Shown here piece by piece: positions 16,871-25,549 of a DNA stretch of 64,000 nucleotides (positions within the stretch are counted from its first letter, which is position 1; every line of letters begins with the position of its first letter). This DNA is from Neopusillimonas maritima (GTDB lineage Bacteria; Pseudomonadota; Gammaproteobacteria; Burkholderiales; Burkholderiaceae_B): the NCBI RefSeq assembly GCF_040930455.2, contig NZ_CP170494.1. The stretch is one strand, 5' to 3'. The notes below the pieces were generated by a model. It saw nothing but the letters and a program-made list of their open reading frames with translations. It did not search any database and had not been told where the DNA came from. Both the position numbers and the translations under genes were made by a program.

Positions 16871-17884
16871 ATGACACACGCCAGCAACGACCCTTCAATC
16901 ATTCGATCCGATCGCAAATTAAGCGTGAACGAGAACAAACTGGTGAAGCGCCTGGTGCGCGAAAGCGGCCGCGCCATCAGTGACTTCAACATGATCGAAG
17001 CGGGCGACAAGGTCATGGTGTGCCTGTCCGGTGGAAAAGACTCATATGGCCTGCTCGACCTGTTACGCATTCACCAGTCGCGTGCGCCCTTTCATTTCGA
17101 CATCGTGGCCGTGAACCTGGACCAGAAACAACCCGGTTTTCCGGAACACGTGCTGCCTGAATACCTTGAAAGCATCGGCGTGCCGTACCACATTGAAAAC
17201 CAGGACACATACTCAGTAGTCACCCGCGTGATTCCCGAAGGGAAAACCATGTGCTCACTGTGTTCGCGCCTGCGTCGTGGCATTCTGTACCGGGTTGCCA
17301 CTGAGCTGGGCGCCACCAAAGTTGCACTTGGGCACCATCGCGACGATATTCTGGCCACCTTCTTTTTAAACCTGTTCTACGGCGGACGCATGAAAGGGAT
17401 GCCGCCCAAGCTGAAATCCAGCGACGGCAAACACATTGTAATTCGCCCACTGGCTTACTTGCCGGAGAAAGATTTAATCGCCTACGCCAAGCTGAAGGAA
17501 TTTCCCATTATTCCGTGCTCGCTGTGCGGCTCTCAAGAGAATCTGAAGCGTCAGGAAATTAACCGCATGATCGGCGAATGGGAACGCAAATTTCCGGGGC
17601 GCGCCATGAGTGTTTTCGGGGCACTTACGCGGGTGGTGCCGTCGCACCTCATGGACCCAAACTTGTTCGACTTCACGAATCTCGAAGTGGATCCGGCGAG
17701 CTTTGAAGGGGATATGGCATTCGACGAAGAAACCTTTCCCGACTTGCCCGATGTACTGACCCCTGCCGATCATGGTGACTCTGACCATGAACCTGCGGCC
17801 GGGCAAGCCGCCGCAGAACGGTCGGCCACCGGTCAGAGGATTATTCCGCTTAGCGTGGTAGGAAACTTGCAGAAACTAGGCTGA
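16871..17884 (+). CDS. ttcA: tRNA 2-thiocytidine biosynthesis protein TtcA
   Basis: TtcA thiolates cytidine 32 of certain tRNAs using ATP and a [4Fe-4S] cluster. The PP-loop ATP-binding motif is CLSGGKDSYGLLD. Cluster ligands are visible as the CxxC pair in MCSLCSRLRRG and further cysteines in PCSLCGSQENLKRQEI. At 337 residues it is slightly longer than E. coli TtcA, mainly through a non-conserved C-terminal tail. It follows folB by five bases and ends in a clear terminator. Confidence 0.96.
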   Translation: MTHASNDPSIIRSDRKLSVNENKLVKRLVRESGRAISDFNMIEAGDKVMVCLSGGKDSYGLLDLLRIHQSRAPFHFDIVAVNLDQKQPGFPEHVLPEYLESIGVPYHIENQDTYSVVTRVIPEGKTMCSLCSRLRRGILYRVATELGATKVALGHHRDDILATFFLNLFYGGRMKGMPPKLKSSDGKHIVIRPLAYLPEKDLIAYAKLKEFPIIPCSLCGSQENLKRQEINRMIGEWERKFPGRAMSVFGALTRVVPSHLMDPNLFDFTNLEVDPASFEGDMAFDEETFPDLPDVLTPADHGDSDHEPAAGQAAAERSATGQRIIPLSVVGNLQKLG

Positions 17885-17898
17885 AAACAGACCTTGAT

Positions 17899-17928
17899 GG
17901 CTTAAGTTTTTGCTTAAGCCCTCTTTTT
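17899..17928 (+). terminator. Rho-independent terminator after ttcA
   Basis: An 8-bp stem GGCTTAAG / CTTAAGCC with a six-base loop is followed by CTCTTTTT. It starts 15 bases after the ttcA stop codon. The symmetrical sequence may also stop transcription from ubiX on the opposite strand. Confidence 0.85.
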
Positions 17929-17937
17929 AATAAGCGT

Positions 17938-18507
17938 TCAGGTGCCTTCCCACTGCGGGCCGTTCACATCAATGTCGAACAGTTCCAGCACGCGTGCCAC
18001 GGTGTGGTCGACCATTTCGTCGATGGATTTTGGATGGTGGTAAAACGCCGGCAAAGGCGGGAAAATAATGCCGCCCATTTCCGTTACCGCCGTCATATTG
18101 CGCAAGTGCGCCAAATTCAAAGGCGTTTCGCGCACCATTAACACCAGGCGACGACGCTCTTTCAAGGTAACGTCGGCGGCACGCGTAATCAGGTTATCGG
18201 AAAAACCATGCGCCACCGCTGCCAGCGTGCGCATGGAGCATGGCACTACCACCATACCCACGGTAGCAAACCCGCCACTGGCCAAGGTTGCACCTACATC
18301 GCGAAAACCGTACACGCAGTCGGCCAAGCCGTGTACCGCCTGGCGTGTTATCTCAAGCTCGTACTTGATGTTTAGCACGCCCGACGGCGACACCACCACA
18401 TGCGTTTCAATATCCGGCACATCGCGCAGCGTTTCCAGCATACGCACGGCATAAACCGACCCGGTTGCGCCGGTAATGCCAATAACCAGACGGCGTTTAT
18501 TCGCCAC
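17938..18507 (-). CDS. ubiX: Flavin prenyltransferase UbiX
   Basis: UbiX prenylates FMN to make the cofactor of the decarboxylase UbiD in ubiquinone synthesis. The 189-residue product has the flavin-binding GITGATGSVYAVRMLE, the conserved PCSMRTLAAVAHGFSDNL, and the ETPLNLAHLRNM segment with the neighbouring IIFPPLPAFY. The likely start is GTG 18507 (VANKRRLVIG); a TTG lies just before it. The start overlaps the end of grxD, which suggests coupled translation in the hemA-prfA-prmC-grxD-ubiX gene row. Confidence 0.95.
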   Translation of the reverse strand: MANKRRLVIGITGATGSVYAVRMLETLRDVPDIETHVVVSPSGVLNIKYELEITRQAVHGLADCVYGFRDVGATLASGGFATVGMVVVPCSMRTLAAVAHGFSDNLITRAADVTLKERRRLVLMVRETPLNLAHLRNMTAVTEMGGIIFPPLPAFYHHPKSIDEMVDHTVARVLELFDIDVNGPQWEGT

Positions 18508-18829
18508 CAAGCGCGCCCGATTCCTTCAGAACCGTCACCAACTCGCCCGACTCATGCATCTCGGCAAGAATATCGGAACCGCCAATAAACTCACCCCCCA
18601 CATACAGTTGGGGAATGGTGGGCCAGTTGGAATAATCTTTCACGCCCTGACGCACTTCTTCGTCTTCCAGTACGTTAACCGTGACCAGCTTCGTGACGCC
18701 TGACGCTTTCAAAATTTGAATGGCGCGCCCGGAGAAACCGCATTGCGGAAACTGGGCCGTACCCTTCATAAACAAAACAACAGGGTTACCGGTAACGGTT
18801 TCTTTAATGAAATCTTGAACTTCGCTCAT
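18497..18829 (-). CDS. grxD: Monothiol glutaredoxin (Grx4 type)
   Basis: A 110-residue monothiol glutaredoxin that carries and delivers [2Fe-2S] clusters with glutathione and BolA partners. The active site is FPQCGFSGRA, with the single cysteine, where the family has the CGFS motif. The flanking VVLFMKGT and TIPQLYVGGEFIGGSDI segments are typical. ATG 18829 gives the conserved start MSEVQDFIKETV; the open frame runs 17 codons further upstream without conservation. Its 3' end overlaps the ubiX start. Confidence 0.96.
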   Translation of the reverse strand: MSEVQDFIKETVTGNPVVLFMKGTAQFPQCGFSGRAIQILKASGVTKLVTVNVLEDEEVRQGVKDYSNWPTIPQLYVGGEFIGGSDILAEMHESGELVTVLKESGALGGE

Positions 18830-18908
18830 GGTGCTCTCTAAAGAAATAGGAAGAATATATGAATTATAAAGGCCGAACATTCAGAATGAACGACGTTAAA
18901 GGCAGACG

Positions 18909-19727
18909 CTATAAATGCCCACCGGAAATACGTTCGATTTGGGCCAGGTCTTTCCTGCTTTCGACCCTGTTAAAATCCGATTGTTCCAACAGCGCCCGCA
19001 CTGCGGCAGCCTGATCCCAGCCATGCTCCAGCCATAACGTGCCGCCCGGTTTAAGCCACCTATGCGCGTCTTGCACAATATGGCGAATCGCCTGAAGGCC
19101 ATCGGTTTCGTCGGTTAGCGCCTGGCGCGGCTCAAACCGCAAATCCCCCTCGACCATATGGGAATCATTCGACGCAATATACGGCGGATTCGACACGATT
19201 ACATCGAATTGCTGCGAGCCCAACAGCGCATGGTACCAATTACCGGCATAAAATTCGACCCGTGCGCCCAAACGCGCTGCGTTTTCTTGCGCCACGCGCA
19301 ATGCAGCCGGGCTGGCATCGGTTGCCACCACTTTGGCTTCTGGACAGGCTAGCGCCACGGATACAGCAATAGCGCCGCTGCCCGTCCCCAAGTCGAGAAA
19401 GGCTTTACGATCACTCTGTATACCCTGCAGCGCATGAATTGCCGCCTCAACCAGCACTTCCGTGTCGGGGCGGGGAATCAATACATCTGGAGACACTTTG
19501 AAAACATGCCCCATAAACTCGCGTTCGCCGACGATATACGCCACGGGCTCACCCGCTTTACGGCGTTGAAAACAGGCCTCAATCAAGCGCACTTGGTCGG
19601 TGGAAAGCGGGTCGGTGTCGTGGGCAATCAACCAACTGCGCGAGACCCCAAGCGCATGCTGCAACAAAACCTGCGCATCCACCCGCGCCAGGCCGCTTTG
19701 CATCAGGAAGTCGCGCACACAATGCAT
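18909..19727 (-). CDS. prmC: Release-factor glutamine methyltransferase PrmC
   Basis: PrmC (HemK) methylates the glutamine of the GGQ motif of RF1 and RF2. The 272-residue protein has the SAM-binding motif FLDLGTGSGAIAVSVAL and the catalytic NPPY in IVSNPPYIASND. The N-terminal five-helix domain that recognises release factors is present (FLMQSGLARVDAQVLLQHAL). It lies 11 bases downstream of prfA, which encodes its substrate. Confidence 0.97.
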   Translation of the reverse strand: MHCVRDFLMQSGLARVDAQVLLQHALGVSRSWLIAHDTDPLSTDQVRLIEACFQRRKAGEPVAYIVGEREFMGHVFKVSPDVLIPRPDTEVLVEAAIHALQGIQSDRKAFLDLGTGSGAIAVSVALACPEAKVVATDASPAALRVAQENAARLGARVEFYAGNWYHALLGSQQFDVIVSNPPYIASNDSHMVEGDLRFEPRQALTDETDGLQAIRHIVQDAHRWLKPGGTLWLEHGWDQAAAVRALLEQSDFNRVESRKDLAQIERISGGHL

Positions 19728-19738
19728 TCCTGGCCTGC

Positions 19739-20821
19739 TTAAACCTGTTCCGCCATGGCCGCCAACATTTCGGCACGCTGTTCCGCCATTAAAGCGTCGG
19801 TTACTTCGTCCAGATCGCCCTGCATGATCGTGGTCAACTTGTGCAGCGTTAAGTTAATGCGATGATCGGTTACCCGCCCTTGCGGGTAGTTATAGGTGCG
19901 AATACGCTCGGAGCGATCCCCTGAGCCCACCAGGCTTTTACGCTGGGCCGCTTCCTTGCTTTGCTGCTCTTGCATTTGCTTGTCTTTCAAGCGGGCCGCC
20001 AAAACCTGCATGGCTTTTTCTCTATTACGATGTTGCGACCGGTCTTCCTGACACTCCACCACCAAACCCGTGGGCAAGTGCGTTAACCGAATCGCTGAGT
20101 CGGTTTTGTTCACGTGCTGGCCGCCGGCGCCACTGGCGCGGAACGTGTCCACGCGTAAGTCAGAGGGGTTAATCACGATATCGCTTAACTCGTCGGCTTC
20201 GGGCAATATAGCCACTGTACACGCCGAGGTATGAATACGCCCTTGCGTTTCCGTGGCGGGCACCCGCTGAACACGATGCGCCCCCGACTCAAACTTCAAG
20301 CGCCCGTACACCCCGTCGCCGTCGATCCGGGCAATCACTTCTTTATAGCCCCCTACTTCGGAAGGGCTTTCCGACATAATCTCGACACGCCAGCCTTTGG
20401 TTTCGGCGTAGCGGCTGTACATGCGCAGTAAATCACCCGCGAACAAGGCGCTTTCATCGCCCCCCGTGCCGGCTCGAATTTCCAGAAAGACACTGCGGCC
20501 GTCATCCGGATCGCGGGGCAACAACAAGACCTGTAACTCATCTTCCAGCACCTCAAGGCGCTCGCGGCCGATCTTCAACTCTTCTTCAGCCATTTCACGC
20601 ATATCCGGGTCGGACTGCATTTCCTTGGCTGCCTGAATATCGCCTTCGGTGGCCTCATACTGTTGAAACTGCATCACCACAGGCTCAATTTCCGACCGCT
20701 CACGCGACAGTTTACGGAAACGATCCATATCCGAAGCAATATCCGGTTCAGCCAACAAAGCATCAATTTCAATCAGCCGACGAGCAAGTTGCTCCAGCCG
20801 GCCACGCATGGAATCTTTCAT
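19739..20821 (-). CDS. prfA: Peptide chain release factor 1
   Basis: RF1 reads UAA and UAG stop codons. The 360-residue protein has the catalytic GGQ in RASGAGGQHVNKTDSAIR and the anticodon-like PxT motif in HRVQRVPATETQGR (PAT), which identifies RF1 rather than RF2. An alternative start four codons downstream (MRGRLEQL) is possible. There is no programmed frameshift site, as expected for RF1. It lies between hemA and prmC on the same strand. Confidence 0.97.
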   Translation of the reverse strand: MKDSMRGRLEQLARRLIEIDALLAEPDIASDMDRFRKLSRERSEIEPVVMQFQQYEATEGDIQAAKEMQSDPDMREMAEEELKIGRERLEVLEDELQVLLLPRDPDDGRSVFLEIRAGTGGDESALFAGDLLRMYSRYAETKGWRVEIMSESPSEVGGYKEVIARIDGDGVYGRLKFESGAHRVQRVPATETQGRIHTSACTVAILPEADELSDIVINPSDLRVDTFRASGAGGQHVNKTDSAIRLTHLPTGLVVECQEDRSQHRNREKAMQVLAARLKDKQMQEQQSKEAAQRKSLVGSGDRSERIRTYNYPQGRVTDHRINLTLHKLTTIMQGDLDEVTDALMAEQRAEMLAAMAEQV

Positions 20822-20874
20822 AAATAAAATGGGATAAAAAGTGAAAGGCGCGCCGTTTAAGAATAGCGGCAGCG

Positions 20875-22149
20875 CTAACGACGGCGTTCTGAACCCGGCA
20901 ACAGGCGCGGCAAAAGATCGAGCAATTGCTCGCGTTGTTCAGCATCACTGCGATTCAACGTTGCCAAAGAGCCATGAATATATTTCTGCGTCAGGCTGTG
21001 CGCCAGTATCTCCATGACCTCTTCCGGCGCAGTACCTTTAGCCAATAAGCGACGCGCGCGCTCAAGTTCACGCTGTTTAAGTAGATCGGCCTGCTCATGA
21101 ATATTCACAATCGCGGGAACGATATCGCGGTTCTGCAACCAGTGCATGAAATGCTGAACCCGCGTTTCAATAATGGCCTCAGCCTGCACAACCGCTGCCC
21201 GGCGGGCATCGGTGCCGGTTTGCACCATGCGGCCCAGGTCGTCGACGGTATATAAATACACGTCGTCCAGCCGGCCTACTTCTGTTTCAATATCGCGCGG
21301 CACGGCCAAGTCGACCATGACTATGGGGCGATGACGGCGGGCACGCGTTACCCTTTCGACCATACCCAAACCCAATATGGGCAGGGAACTGGCCGTACAG
21401 GACACGACAATATCGAACTGCTCGAGCGATTGCGGCAACTCGCTAAGTTTTAATGTACGTGCCATAAAACGCGACGCCAAGGTTTCGGCACGCTCTACCG
21501 TGCGGTTAGCCACCGTCATTTGGGCGGGGTTCAGCGCCGCAAAGTGCGTGGCACACAGTTCAATCATTTCGCCTGCACCAATAAACAGCACACGGGTTTC
21601 GGAAATGTCGCCGAACACGCGCTCGGCTAACCGCACTGCCGCTGCCGCCATTGAAACCGAATGCGCGCCAATAGCCGTTTGCGAACGCACCTCTTTCGCC
21701 ACCGAAAACGTACGTTGGAAAAGCTGATGCAAAAGTGTACCCAAGCCACCGGCTTGTTCCGCCGCCCGCACCGCCTCTTTCATTTGGCCCAGAATTTGTG
21801 GCTCGCCCAACACCATGGAGTCGAGCCCACTGGCCACACGAAACGCGTGACGCACGGCCTCATTGTGATGATGCTGATACAGATGCGGCTGCAAATGATG
21901 CGCATCCAACTGGTTGAAATCAGCCAGCCAACGCGGCAAATGCAAAGACACTTCCGGGTCGGCCGCGCAATACAGTTCCGTGCGATTACAGGTGGAAAGA
22001 ATAGCGGCTTCTTTTACCCGTTCGCCGAATGTCGAGCGCAAACCATCCAGCGCCGGCTTGATTACTTCAAGCGGCATGGCAACACGCTCACGCACCGAAA
22101 CCGGCGCGGAAACGTGATTCAGACCGAAGGTATAAACGTCGACAGACAT
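20875..22149 (-). CDS. hemA: Glutamyl-tRNA reductase
   Basis: HemA reduces glutamyl-tRNA to glutamate-1-semialdehyde, the first step of C5 haem synthesis. The catalytic cysteine lies in ILSTCNRTELYC, followed by the conserved ASGLDSMVLGEPQILGQMK and the NADPH-binding VLFIGAGEMIELCATHF. The 424-residue length is normal, and the C-terminal dimerisation domain is complete. Transcription probably begins at a -10 box about 45 bases upstream. It is the first gene of the hemA-prfA-prmC row. Confidence 0.97.
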   Translation of the reverse strand: MSVDVYTFGLNHVSAPVSVRERVAMPLEVIKPALDGLRSTFGERVKEAAILSTCNRTELYCAADPEVSLHLPRWLADFNQLDAHHLQPHLYQHHHNEAVRHAFRVASGLDSMVLGEPQILGQMKEAVRAAEQAGGLGTLLHQLFQRTFSVAKEVRSQTAIGAHSVSMAAAAVRLAERVFGDISETRVLFIGAGEMIELCATHFAALNPAQMTVANRTVERAETLASRFMARTLKLSELPQSLEQFDIVVSCTASSLPILGLGMVERVTRARRHRPIVMVDLAVPRDIETEVGRLDDVYLYTVDDLGRMVQTGTDARRAAVVQAEAIIETRVQHFMHWLQNRDIVPAIVNIHEQADLLKQRELERARRLLAKGTAPEEVMEILAHSLTQKYIHGSLATLNRSDAEQREQLLDLLPRLLPGSERRR

Positions 22150-22194
22150 TTGAAAAGCGCTTGTAAAAGCCCAGGCAATTGATTCGAACCCCTC

Positions 22195-22200
22195 ATTATA
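22195..22200 (-). promoter_or_regulatory. Probable -10 box for hemA
   Basis: On the minus strand the sequence reads TATAAT, a perfect -10 hexamer, 45 bases upstream of the hemA ATG. The -35 position is a poor match, so the promoter may need an activator. Confidence 0.45.
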
Positions 22201-22299
22201 CCGGCACTAGGGTTAATACTGTATTTTGTGACAACACCATGAAAATGCAAGACCGGAAAAACCCACGCCGCAACGTCAGCAAAGAACAAAAAATTAGTG

Positions 22300-22305
22300 T
22301 ATGAT
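22300..22305 (+). promoter_or_regulatory. Probable -10 box for tRNA-Phe
   Basis: TATGAT lies 16 bases before the first base of tRNA-Phe. No convincing -35 box is visible at the usual distance. Position relative to the tRNA is the main support. Confidence 0.4.
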
Positions 22306-22321
22306 TCTGCCTTTACCGAAT

Positions 22322-22397
22322 GGCCTGGTAGCTCAGTTGGTAGAGCAGCGGATTGAAAATCCGCGTGTCGGTGGTTCGATTCCGCCCCAGGCCACCA
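22322..22397 (+). tRNA. tRNA-Phe (anticodon GAA)
   Basis: A 76-base cloverleaf with the acceptor arms GGCCTGG and CCAGGCC, D-arm AGCTCAGTTGGTAGAGC, a 5-bp anticodon stem around loop TTGAAAA giving anticodon GAA, T-loop GGTTCGATTCC and an encoded CCA tail. This matches bacterial tRNA-Phe. It is the landing site next to which the accessory element has inserted: its presumed terminator now lies in two pieces, at 22402-22406 and 35367-35376. Confidence 0.97.
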
Positions 22398-22401
22398 TTC
22401 G

Positions 22402-22422
22402 GCCCCAGTTATAATGAAAAGT
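22402..22422 (+). terminator. Left half of the split tRNA-Phe terminator, ending in target repeat
   Basis: GCCCC at 22402-22406 would pair with GGGGC at 35367-35371, which is followed by TTTTT. Between the two halves lies the 12.9 kb element. The last six bases, AAAAGT (22417-22422), recur at 35357-35362. Rejoining the flanks with one AAAAGT gives a compact stem-loop followed by a T-run a few bases after the tRNA, as expected of a tRNA terminator. Confidence 0.7.
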
Positions 22423-22500
22423 GTGCCGTTAAGCATAAAACCGCCATTCGGAAGACTTATGCTTTAAATCCCGATCGGCAACATTACGCTTTATTGGGAT
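22423..22500 (+). repeat. Left element end: terminal inverted repeat and subterminal motifs
   Basis: The terminal repeat is 22423-22441. Its inner part, read on the other strand, is GTTTTATGCTTAA. A second copy in plus orientation, TTATGCTTTAA, is at 22457-22467, and a degenerate third (TTACGCTTTA) begins at 22484. CGATCGGCA at 22472-22480 recurs at the right end. The array of short repeats resembles recombinase-binding sites. Confidence 0.7.
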
Positions 22501-22802
22501 CAGAGGTTAAACTAGAAAGTTTGCCTGAAATTGCTAAAAGCCAGTCGATCTTGGTTCCACAGGTAATCGTATCAACGTAGAGCTTGTGGCTCTCAGGTCG
22601 ATGATCCTTATTGGCTTTCTCAACTCGAACGTCAATCCATTGCCACTTCTTGAACTGCCGACCCTCCTCGATCATCCGAAAAGGGTACTGGATATAGGCG
22701 ACGCATCGAACCATCCTGGCTGATGCCCGCCACGCACGAGGTCTCGACGTACTGTGCACTGGGCGAGGGATACGTTTTCGCCAGAATCAGAATGCGCTCC
22801 AT
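22484..22802 (-). pseudogene. Frameshifted and truncated gene at the left end of the element
   Basis: From ATG 22802 the frame reads MERILILAKTYPSPSAQYVE, continues to RRLYPVPF and then runs out of register. A TTTT run at 22679-22682 (minus strand) appears to carry one extra T; in the next frame the protein continues sensibly (PFRMIEEGRQFKKWQWIDVR...) to a stop at 22484 inside the element end. The joined product would be about 105 residues. From memory, proteins that start with a similar LAKTYPSPS segment and RLYPVPFR are uncharacterised, several hundred residues long and often found beside restriction genes, so this is probably a stump. It follows res by about 40 bases and may once have been the fourth gene of that operon. 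A sequencing error could explain the frameshift but not the truncation. Confidence 0.6.
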
Positions 22803-22843
22803 TCGCCCCAAAGCCAAAGTCCCCTCCTAGTATCTCAATTGCC

Positions 22844-25549
22844 TTATAGAAGCATCCGAAAATTCCGCTTGTCTGCATCCGACGATTTGAGAAGCCGGTA
22901 CTCCATACCGCTTGCCACCGCCATCTGCTGGGCGAATTCCTTCTTCGCCTGCACAACGGCGTCCTCAATCTGGTTGTCGGCCTTTACCTCGACAATGACA
23001 TACTTGAGGCTACCGTCGGGCTCTTCACGCTGGAAAATGAAGTCGGGATAGTAGCTACGCACAGTACGGGAATCGGGATCGATGTACTGAACGAAGAAAT
23101 CGGACTGCCCATGGGTCAGCATCCCGGTGAAGTAGATCTTCCTCACGCGCTGCTCACGCAACAAATCCCAGAACAGCCAGTTCTCCGAGCCGGAGTCGAA
23201 GCAGTAGGTGTCAAGGTGGAAGCTCTTGGCGCGCTCGTCTTCCTTAATTTGCGCGTCGTGCATTCGCACGACCTTGTCCTTCGCCGCCGACACCTCATAA
23301 TAGCCATTTACAGGTATCTTGATCAGGTCAACCTCGTACTCATCCTTCTTCTCGTACTCGTCGAGATCGAACAACAAACGAAACAGACGTGGAATGATCT
23401 CGTCGTAGAGCAGCTCATTAAACTCGTTGGTGATAGCCACCAACTCGTCAGTACCTTCCTTCGTAGCGTCGAGCAGATCCTCCACCTCCAGTGGGCTTCG
23501 ATTCAAATAGCGAGATACCTCAGCCACCAACGAGAGCCGCGAGAAAACACGCTTCTCACGCCGCGAGGTCAGGTCGAAAGTTTGACTACCAGAAGCGCGA
23601 GCGGCAGCAGCAACGGTCAAACCCTCCTGCCGCGTTTCGATCAGCCGGTATTTCTCAACCATTGCCTTCCAGCTTTCCTGGTCAGCACGGGCTAGCCCCA
23701 GAGGTTGGCCGGGTACCAGTTTTTTTTCACGCATTTGGTAGAGCTTGCGCACGCGTACCAGTTTGATCTTGACCGGCGGCTCGACCACGCGGATTTCCAC
23801 ACGCTCCTTGTCCTTACCTCCCTTTTGCAGCTCATCAACGCTGATGCGGAAATTCTGCTGCAGCTCATCGTTGAGTGTCTTAAGGTTAGGCTCCGAGAGG
23901 AAGACGTGGCCGGTATGCTGAGCCTGGCCGATGGCTCGCAGACATCGCATAGTGGCCTGCAGCACGAACACCTTGGATTTGGGCTCGCGAAACAGCCCCA
24001 CGCCGAACAGAGAACGGCAGTTCCAGCCTTCCCGCCCCTTGTTGACCAACAGGATGAACTGCTTCTCCGAGCCTTCAGTATCCAGCCGGTTGAACTCACG
24101 GATGTCGTCGTTGGTGGTGATTTTGCTGTCGCCTACATTGACTAAAATCCGTGATGTGGGAATGCCGTACTTGAGCAGTGCACGCTCGACGGCCGGCTTC
24201 AGTTCCTCCACCAACTCGTCGACAGTGCTAGCGAAGAAGGCCAATTTGGGCAGCAGACCTTCCGGGCGCAAATCGCCTGTTTCTTTGAGAAAGGTCTCGA
24301 CCGCGATATCGACAAACTCATCATTGCGTGTGTTGGCGTAACCGCGCAACTCCACGTTCTTCAGATAGCCTTTTTCGATGGCCTCCTTAAGCCCGTAGGC
24401 ATAAACCACCTCGGGCAGCACTTCACGCCCAACGTAGGGCGTACCGGTGTAGTTGTAGCAGGCCACCACCCGCGTACCCGCCGCGCTCAGACTGGTCGCC
24501 AGGATGTCGATGGTGGTGCGCAGGCTAGTGTCGGTTTCCTTTGCCCCAACGCCCATGTCCTTGGCCAGCGCCTTGCCGAAGGCATGGTGGGCCTCGTCAA
24601 CAAAGATGCCCAATTGCTCCAGACGGCGCAGTTTTTCGAAGCGCTGATTGGTGGTGAGCTCGCCTTCTTCCTCTGGCTGATCGAAGTTATAAAGGTCGGC
24701 CGCATCGGCATACACACCTGTGGCGGTGAGGGTTTCGCCGGTCGCGCCGAACAACATGTCGACAGAGTTTTTTTCCTTGTGCTTGCGCTTCAGAATGATC
24801 TTCTGAGTATTGGAAACAATGATGTTGAAACGCGACCGATCCAGCGTATCGAGCGAGGTGCCTGCCTCTTCTAGGTAGTGGAAACGCAGGTGCATGGTCA
24901 GGAAGTTGACGTATTCTGGTGGCACCACACGAGTCAGGTCGAAGGCTTCGATTTCCCTCAACGACTGAAGCACAGTCTTATCCGGCGCAAACACCAGAGC
25001 ATTGTGGCAGTAACGCTCATCCTTTGGGAACTTGTTAGCTAGCAGGAATTCGTAAAAAACACAGGTCGCCATCAGGATGGTTTTGCCGGTGCCCATCGTC
25101 AACGCGAAAATATAGTTCGGGTAAGCGCGAGAGTTCTTGCGCATCCGCTCGAACAGCAGCTTGTACGAGCTCAGCTCCAGCTCGTCAGACTCGCCAAACT
25201 GGAACATCTCCTGCCCGGCGGTACCAAGAAAAGAGCCAAACCTACGGCCTTCAAACTTGTCGCTGCGCTCGTACCAGGATTTGAAGATTTCCTCGACCTT
25301 GACATTGCCGAAAAACTCTTTCAAAAAAATATAGGTTTCCAGCGCCTCGAACTGCGGCTGACGCAAAAAAGCGGTGGGGCTTTTCTCCGGATTATTGAAG
25401 TCGAGGAACTTGCGGGTCAACTCTTTGTAGTTCTGCCGGATCGCCCCCCGATTATCCTGATAAAACTGCCAAAGAAATCGGAAAAAGGCGAAGTTCAGCG
25501 ATGCGCTGGAACTGCTGGCCGCCTTCTTGGCCGCACGCTTAGTCGCCAT
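22844..25549 (-). CDS. Type III restriction enzyme Res-like subunit (SF2 helicase-endonuclease)
   Basis: About 901 residues from ATG 25549 (MATKRAAKKAASS); the frame is open further upstream but there overlaps mod. Superfamily 2 motifs are visible: Walker A TMGTGKTILMATC (about residues 151-163), DEAH in GIFVDEAHHAF (about 315-325), and a later VNKGREGWNCRSL segment typical of Res. The C-terminus carries a PD-(D/E)xK nuclease signature: YYPDFIFQ, then VIVEVKAD. These proteins translocate or switch on DNA and cut when two unmethylated sites face each other. It overlaps the mod gene by 11 bases, so expression is coupled. The pairing with a helicase-nuclease gene upstream is not standard for type III systems. 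Confidence 0.9.
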   Translation of the reverse strand: MATKRAAKKAASSSSASLNFAFFRFLWQFYQDNRGAIRQNYKELTRKFLDFNNPEKSPTAFLRQPQFEALETYIFLKEFFGNVKVEEIFKSWYERSDKFEGRRFGSFLGTAGQEMFQFGESDELELSSYKLLFERMRKNSRAYPNYIFALTMGTGKTILMATCVFYEFLLANKFPKDERYCHNALVFAPDKTVLQSLREIEAFDLTRVVPPEYVNFLTMHLRFHYLEEAGTSLDTLDRSRFNIIVSNTQKIILKRKHKEKNSVDMLFGATGETLTATGVYADAADLYNFDQPEEEGELTTNQRFEKLRRLEQLGIFVDEAHHAFGKALAKDMGVGAKETDTSLRTTIDILATSLSAAGTRVVACYNYTGTPYVGREVLPEVVYAYGLKEAIEKGYLKNVELRGYANTRNDEFVDIAVETFLKETGDLRPEGLLPKLAFFASTVDELVEELKPAVERALLKYGIPTSRILVNVGDSKITTNDDIREFNRLDTEGSEKQFILLVNKGREGWNCRSLFGVGLFREPKSKVFVLQATMRCLRAIGQAQHTGHVFLSEPNLKTLNDELQQNFRISVDELQKGGKDKERVEIRVVEPPVKIKLVRVRKLYQMREKKLVPGQPLGLARADQESWKAMVEKYRLIETRQEGLTVAAAARASGSQTFDLTSRREKRVFSRLSLVAEVSRYLNRSPLEVEDLLDATKEGTDELVAITNEFNELLYDEIIPRLFRLLFDLDEYEKKDEYEVDLIKIPVNGYYEVSAAKDKVVRMHDAQIKEDERAKSFHLDTYCFDSGSENWLFWDLLREQRVRKIYFTGMLTHGQSDFFVQYIDPDSRTVRSYYPDFIFQREEPDGSLKYVIVEVKADNQIEDAVVQAKKEFAQQMAVASGMEYRLLKSSDADKRNFRMLL

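Noticed and set aside
22322..22397. Integrase-type insertion into the tRNA-Phe 3' end with a duplicated tRNA tail
   Set aside because: No copy of the tRNA 3' end is found at the right boundary; the flanking duplication is the hexamer AAAAGT, which points to transposition rather than tRNA-site integration.
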